Part shown: piece by piece, positions 61,193 to 64,000 of the stretch
Position numbering within the stretch: the first letter of the stretch is position 1
Layout: each line of letters opens with the position of its first letter
Assembly (NCBI GenBank): GCA_027919835.1
Contig: JANVFP010000006.1
Span: 434,001 to 498,000 of the forward strand
From: Lentinula raphanica
Lineage: Eukaryota > Basidiomycota > Agaricomycetes > Agaricales > Omphalotaceae
Direction of reading: 5' to 3'
Length of the DNA stretch: 64,000 nt
Notes under the pieces: generated by a model
What the model was told of the DNA's origin: nothing
Databases searched by the model: none
The model's input: only the letters and a program-made list of their open reading frames with translations
Position numbers and translations under genes: made by a program

Positions 61193-61839
61193 CCAGCGGA
61201 GAACTCTGCAATATTATTAGAACGATGTTCTTACTCCTCACAGCAAAAACACTCACTGGTAACTGACTTCGTGCCTTCCGAAATCGCATGCTTTGCAAGT
61301 TCACCAGGAAGGATAAGACGCACGGATGTTTGTATTTCCCGTGAGGAGATGGTGGACTTCTTCGAGTATGTTGCAAGCTCTGCCGAAACGTTCAATATCT
61401 TCACGCGTCAAGAAGAAGTTGTCGACATACTGGAAGCCTCAGTGGCAATGCGTTCAAAAATATCATTCACAAAGGAGTTGAGAATAGCCATGGCTTTGTT
61501 CGAAATTCCAGTATCAGGGTGAACCTGTCGGAGGACTGAACGAGATCATCAATCAACTGGACGAAACACACCGAAAATGTTGAATTAACATACCTTTATA
61601 TATGTAGGAACTGTATGTTTCCTTTCTTGACTTCTTGCGCTTTTTCTTTTCACCGTCTGCTCCAGAGGACTGACTTTTGCTCGCTGTCTTCTTCGCAGCT
61701 TTGGAGCCTTCGACCTTGGCAGGTGCTTTTGTAGCAGTAGAAGCAGGTGCCTTGGAAGCGGTGGAAGCAGGCTTTGGGGGTTTGTTCAATCCAAAATTCG
61801 CGTTAAATCAGGGGATGCCACACGTACTTTGGGTGCCAT
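61193..61839 (-). CDS. HTB1: Histone H2B
   Basis: Core histone. ATG 61839 opens a 12-base first exon (MAPK), followed by an intron (GTACGT to CCCCAAAG) and the Lys/Ala-rich tail [19 protein letters not shown]. Then [17 protein letters not shown], intron, [35 protein letters not shown], intron, [40 protein letters not shown], intron, and KFSAGAK with TAG 61195-61193. The histone fold is complete, and the AISEGTKAVTK block containing the ubiquitylated lysine is present as [11 protein letters not shown]. Having four introns is the norm for agaricomycete histones. No H2A gene is adjacent; the divergent neighbour is a sphingoid base kinase. Confidence 0.95.
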
Positions 61840-62132
61840 TGCGAAGGATGTTATAGATGTTTTGAGCACTAGAGGTCTAGGAAATCGTTGATCAAGAAAA
61901 GTTGTGTACCGGCAGGTAAAACTCACGTTGGAAGTGGGAGTAAGAAAGAAAGGAGTTGAAGGAACGACGCGACCACAAACAAGCGCTTTATACCAGTAAA
62001 CAGATTTGATCATGTGACAAACGCGGTTTAGCTAAGCATTTGATCTTCGGAGCTCGGGGATATTATTGACGGAGCTGCCGAAATGAGCAGCGAACAAAAT
62101 CCTATCATGGCCCAGCTCTTCCTTGCACAAGG
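61840..62132. promoter_or_regulatory. Shared promoter region, H2B / sphingoid base kinase
   Basis: 293 bp between opposing start codons. No clear histone octamer-type or TATA element was recognised. Confidence 0.4.
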
Positions 62133-64000
62133 ATGACCGATATAGACACTGAAGCCAAAGTATACGGCAAGAATACCAAGTACTGCCTCACCTCTACTAC
62201 TTTGACAGTCACAATCGGTGCGAAAAGACTTGTGTTGGGCGTATTAGAAGTGATTTGTGATAGGCGGACCACTAGGTAACAAGAAACCTGAGAGAATTCC
62301 TCTGTACAACATCATTGCAGCTTCTTACCACCCCTCTGATTCGCAATTGCTCAAGGTCGCGTACGTGACTAGACAGAAGAAAAAAGGACCTTTGAAATTG
62401 GTGCAATTGGACGGTCAAGTAGAGGGGGACAAGGCTGAATCGGCTGGTAACTTGGCAAAAACAACGTTGGAATGGGCGTATAAGGGTGGGTATTCATCGT
62501 GCTGGGTGAACATGTACTGACATTGGATGTGTAGACATCAAGCCGAATCGTCGACTGAAAATCCTGGTTAATCCGCATGGTGGTGTCGTTCGTACTTGTT
62601 GCTTCAACTTCCATGTTTCGTTTATTTTGAGTACCATGATTGGCAGGGAAAAGGAGTTGCTATATTCAACAAGCACATTGAACCGGTGTTTCGTGCAGCA
62701 GGATGTAGCCTTGATATTGTCCGTGAGTATCAATGCCTAGTATCACTCTGAATTTCACTGAATATCTTACATCTAACCAGATACTCGAAAGACGGGAGAC
62801 GCGTACGATATCGCGAAAACTCTTCCTCTAATTGAATATGATGCTCTGATAACGGTGTCGGGAGATGGTTTGGTTCACGAAGTATTGAATGGATTTGCGA
62901 ACCATGTGAACCCTCGCAGAGCTCTCCGAATGCCAATCGCGCCTATACCCACTGGTTCGGGCAATGGACTATCCCTCAATTTACTTGGGCTTGAGGTACG
63001 CTTCACCAGTCCTTTTCGTGCTTCCTTTCGTCTAATACGCATTACAGGATGGCCTAGACGTAGTTGCGGCGACTCTCAATATAATCAAAGGTGTGGTTGT
63101 TTCGGTGTATACAACAGATCACCTTACGCTCATTCTTTTGCAGGATCTCCCATGCCTGTTGACGTATTTTCTTTCACTCAGAACGGCAAACGAACGATCT
63201 CGTTCATGTCTCAAGCATTGGGTCTCATGGCTGACGTTGACCTTGGTACAGAGGATCTTCGCTGGATGGGGGATTCCCGTTTCATGTATGGTTTATTCCG
63301 TGGACGTAGGTGTTTCCTCGATTCCCGTTAGTGCTAAACGTTGATTTCGTTGGCTAGTCATCAAGTTTAAGCCATGCGACGTGCAATTATCTTACAAGGC
63401 TGTTGAACAAGACAAGAGGAAGATGTTCGAGAACCTAAATCTGAGATTGTCTAAACGGTCAGACTATACTCCTGAAGATCTGGATGACGATACGACGCTT
63501 CCCGAGCCCAAAGTTGGGTCGAACGAAACTGAAGGATGGACAACTTTTTCCGAGCCACTTCTTTATATGTACGCAGGTAAAGGGCCATATGTTGCAAGGT
63601 GACTTCCTTTTCTGCCCAGATCATCTTCAAACCCTGACTGTCTCTATAGGACTTTCATGGCTTTTCCGGTGTCTCTCCCTGACGATGGATTAATAGACAT
63701 TGCTGTTCAGTCCACGGTATGTCTTGCGTGGTATGCGCCTTGAATTACGATCCTCATGGCGTTTGTGACAGAAAAACTTCTCGAGAACCGGTGTTCTATC
63801 TTCGTTCGATGGTGCTCCAAAAGGCGAAATCTATTGGAATGATAGTGTAGGTCCACCGTACTGTGTTTGCTTGAAAGTGAACTTCCATGACATACAGTTG
63901 CACTACATCAAAGCGGAGGCGTACCGTGTGAAACCTCTTTCGAAAAAAGGATACTTGTCTATCGATGGCGAATCTTATCCTTTCGAGGAATTCCAGGTTG
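62133..64000 (+). CDS. LCB4: Sphingoid long-chain base kinase (partial, runs off window)
   Basis: Phosphorylates sphingoid bases such as phytosphingosine. ATG 62133 (MTDIDTEAKVYGKNTKYC). A 46-nt intron (GTGCGA to GTGATAG, about 62219-62264) joins TSTTLTVTIG to GPLGNKKPERIPLYNIIAAS, the usual N-terminal block. The diacylglycerol-kinase catalytic domain follows: RRLKILVNPHGG, GKGVAIFNKHIEPVFRAAGC, HTRKTGDAYDIA, ALITVSGDGLVHEVLNGF (the SGDGxxxEVxNG nucleotide motif), PIAPIPTGSGNGLSLNLLGL, then ISFMSQALGLMADVDLGTED, LRWMGDSRFMYG and, later, TFMAFPVSLPDDGLIDIA. The last visible exon ends SIDGESYPFEEFQV; the C-terminal motif with the stop lies beyond 64000. About ten introns, all short. Confidence 0.92.

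Noticed and set aside
61016..61522. A 168-residue plus-strand open frame
   Set aside because: It is the exact antisense of the histone H2B exons, whose histone fold is unmistakable on the minus strand.

Overview
This window comes from a nuclear chromosome of a mushroom-forming basidiomycete (Agaricomycete type). The evidence is the gene set (PAB1, a CDK8-type kinase, DBP2, histone H2B, NUP133, RPB12, a sphingoid-base kinase), the many GT-AG introns of about 45-80 nt in almost every gene, and lineage-style Ser/Thr-rich single-pass membrane proteins. No tRNA, rRNA or CRISPR array was seen. All intron-exon models were read by eye from splice signals and reading frame; exact 5' ends are the weakest part.

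Left end (1-4.2 kb): an unrecognised protein with three internal repeats (minus strand) and a Ser/Thr-rich membrane protein (plus strand). From 4.8 to 17.4 kb lies a three-level nest of mobile DNA. The oldest layer is a decayed Helitron/PIF1-type helicase on the minus strand. It was split by a Ty3/gypsy chromovirus-like LTR retrotransposon (5243-17260, two 330-bp LTRs with 2 differences, 5-bp target duplication CTTAC). That element was in turn split inside pol, between reverse transcriptase and RNase H, by a 3.1-kb, almost fully palindromic non-coding element (10317-13452, 8-bp target duplication TAAAGTTC). Leaving out the palindrome plus one target-site copy would leave one continuous Gag-Pol frame of 7998 nt.

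From 17.7 kb onwards the sequence is mostly compact housekeeping DNA: an SDR oxidoreductase, an unrecognised protein, PAB1, a second single-pass surface protein, a SCAMP trafficking protein, a secreted double-psi beta-barrel protein, a COQ11-like mitochondrial protein, SSN3/CDK8, two unrecognised proteins and a mitochondrial adenylate kinase. At 40.4-42.7 kb is a gene-poor patch holding a broken actin fragment. It is followed by an unrecognised gene with a duplicated domain and a curious field of exact 10-bp-period doublets (44.4-44.6 kb).

The right third holds NTM1/TAE1 methyltransferase, CSM3 (replication fork protection), DBP2 RNA helicase with one long intron at a conserved site, a J-protein, an unrecognised multi-exon gene, a mitochondrial SAP-domain protein, COA8, NUP133, RPB12, histone H2B and the start of a sphingosine kinase gene that runs off the window. 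Several of these form head-to-head pairs sharing very short promoters (83-293 bp).
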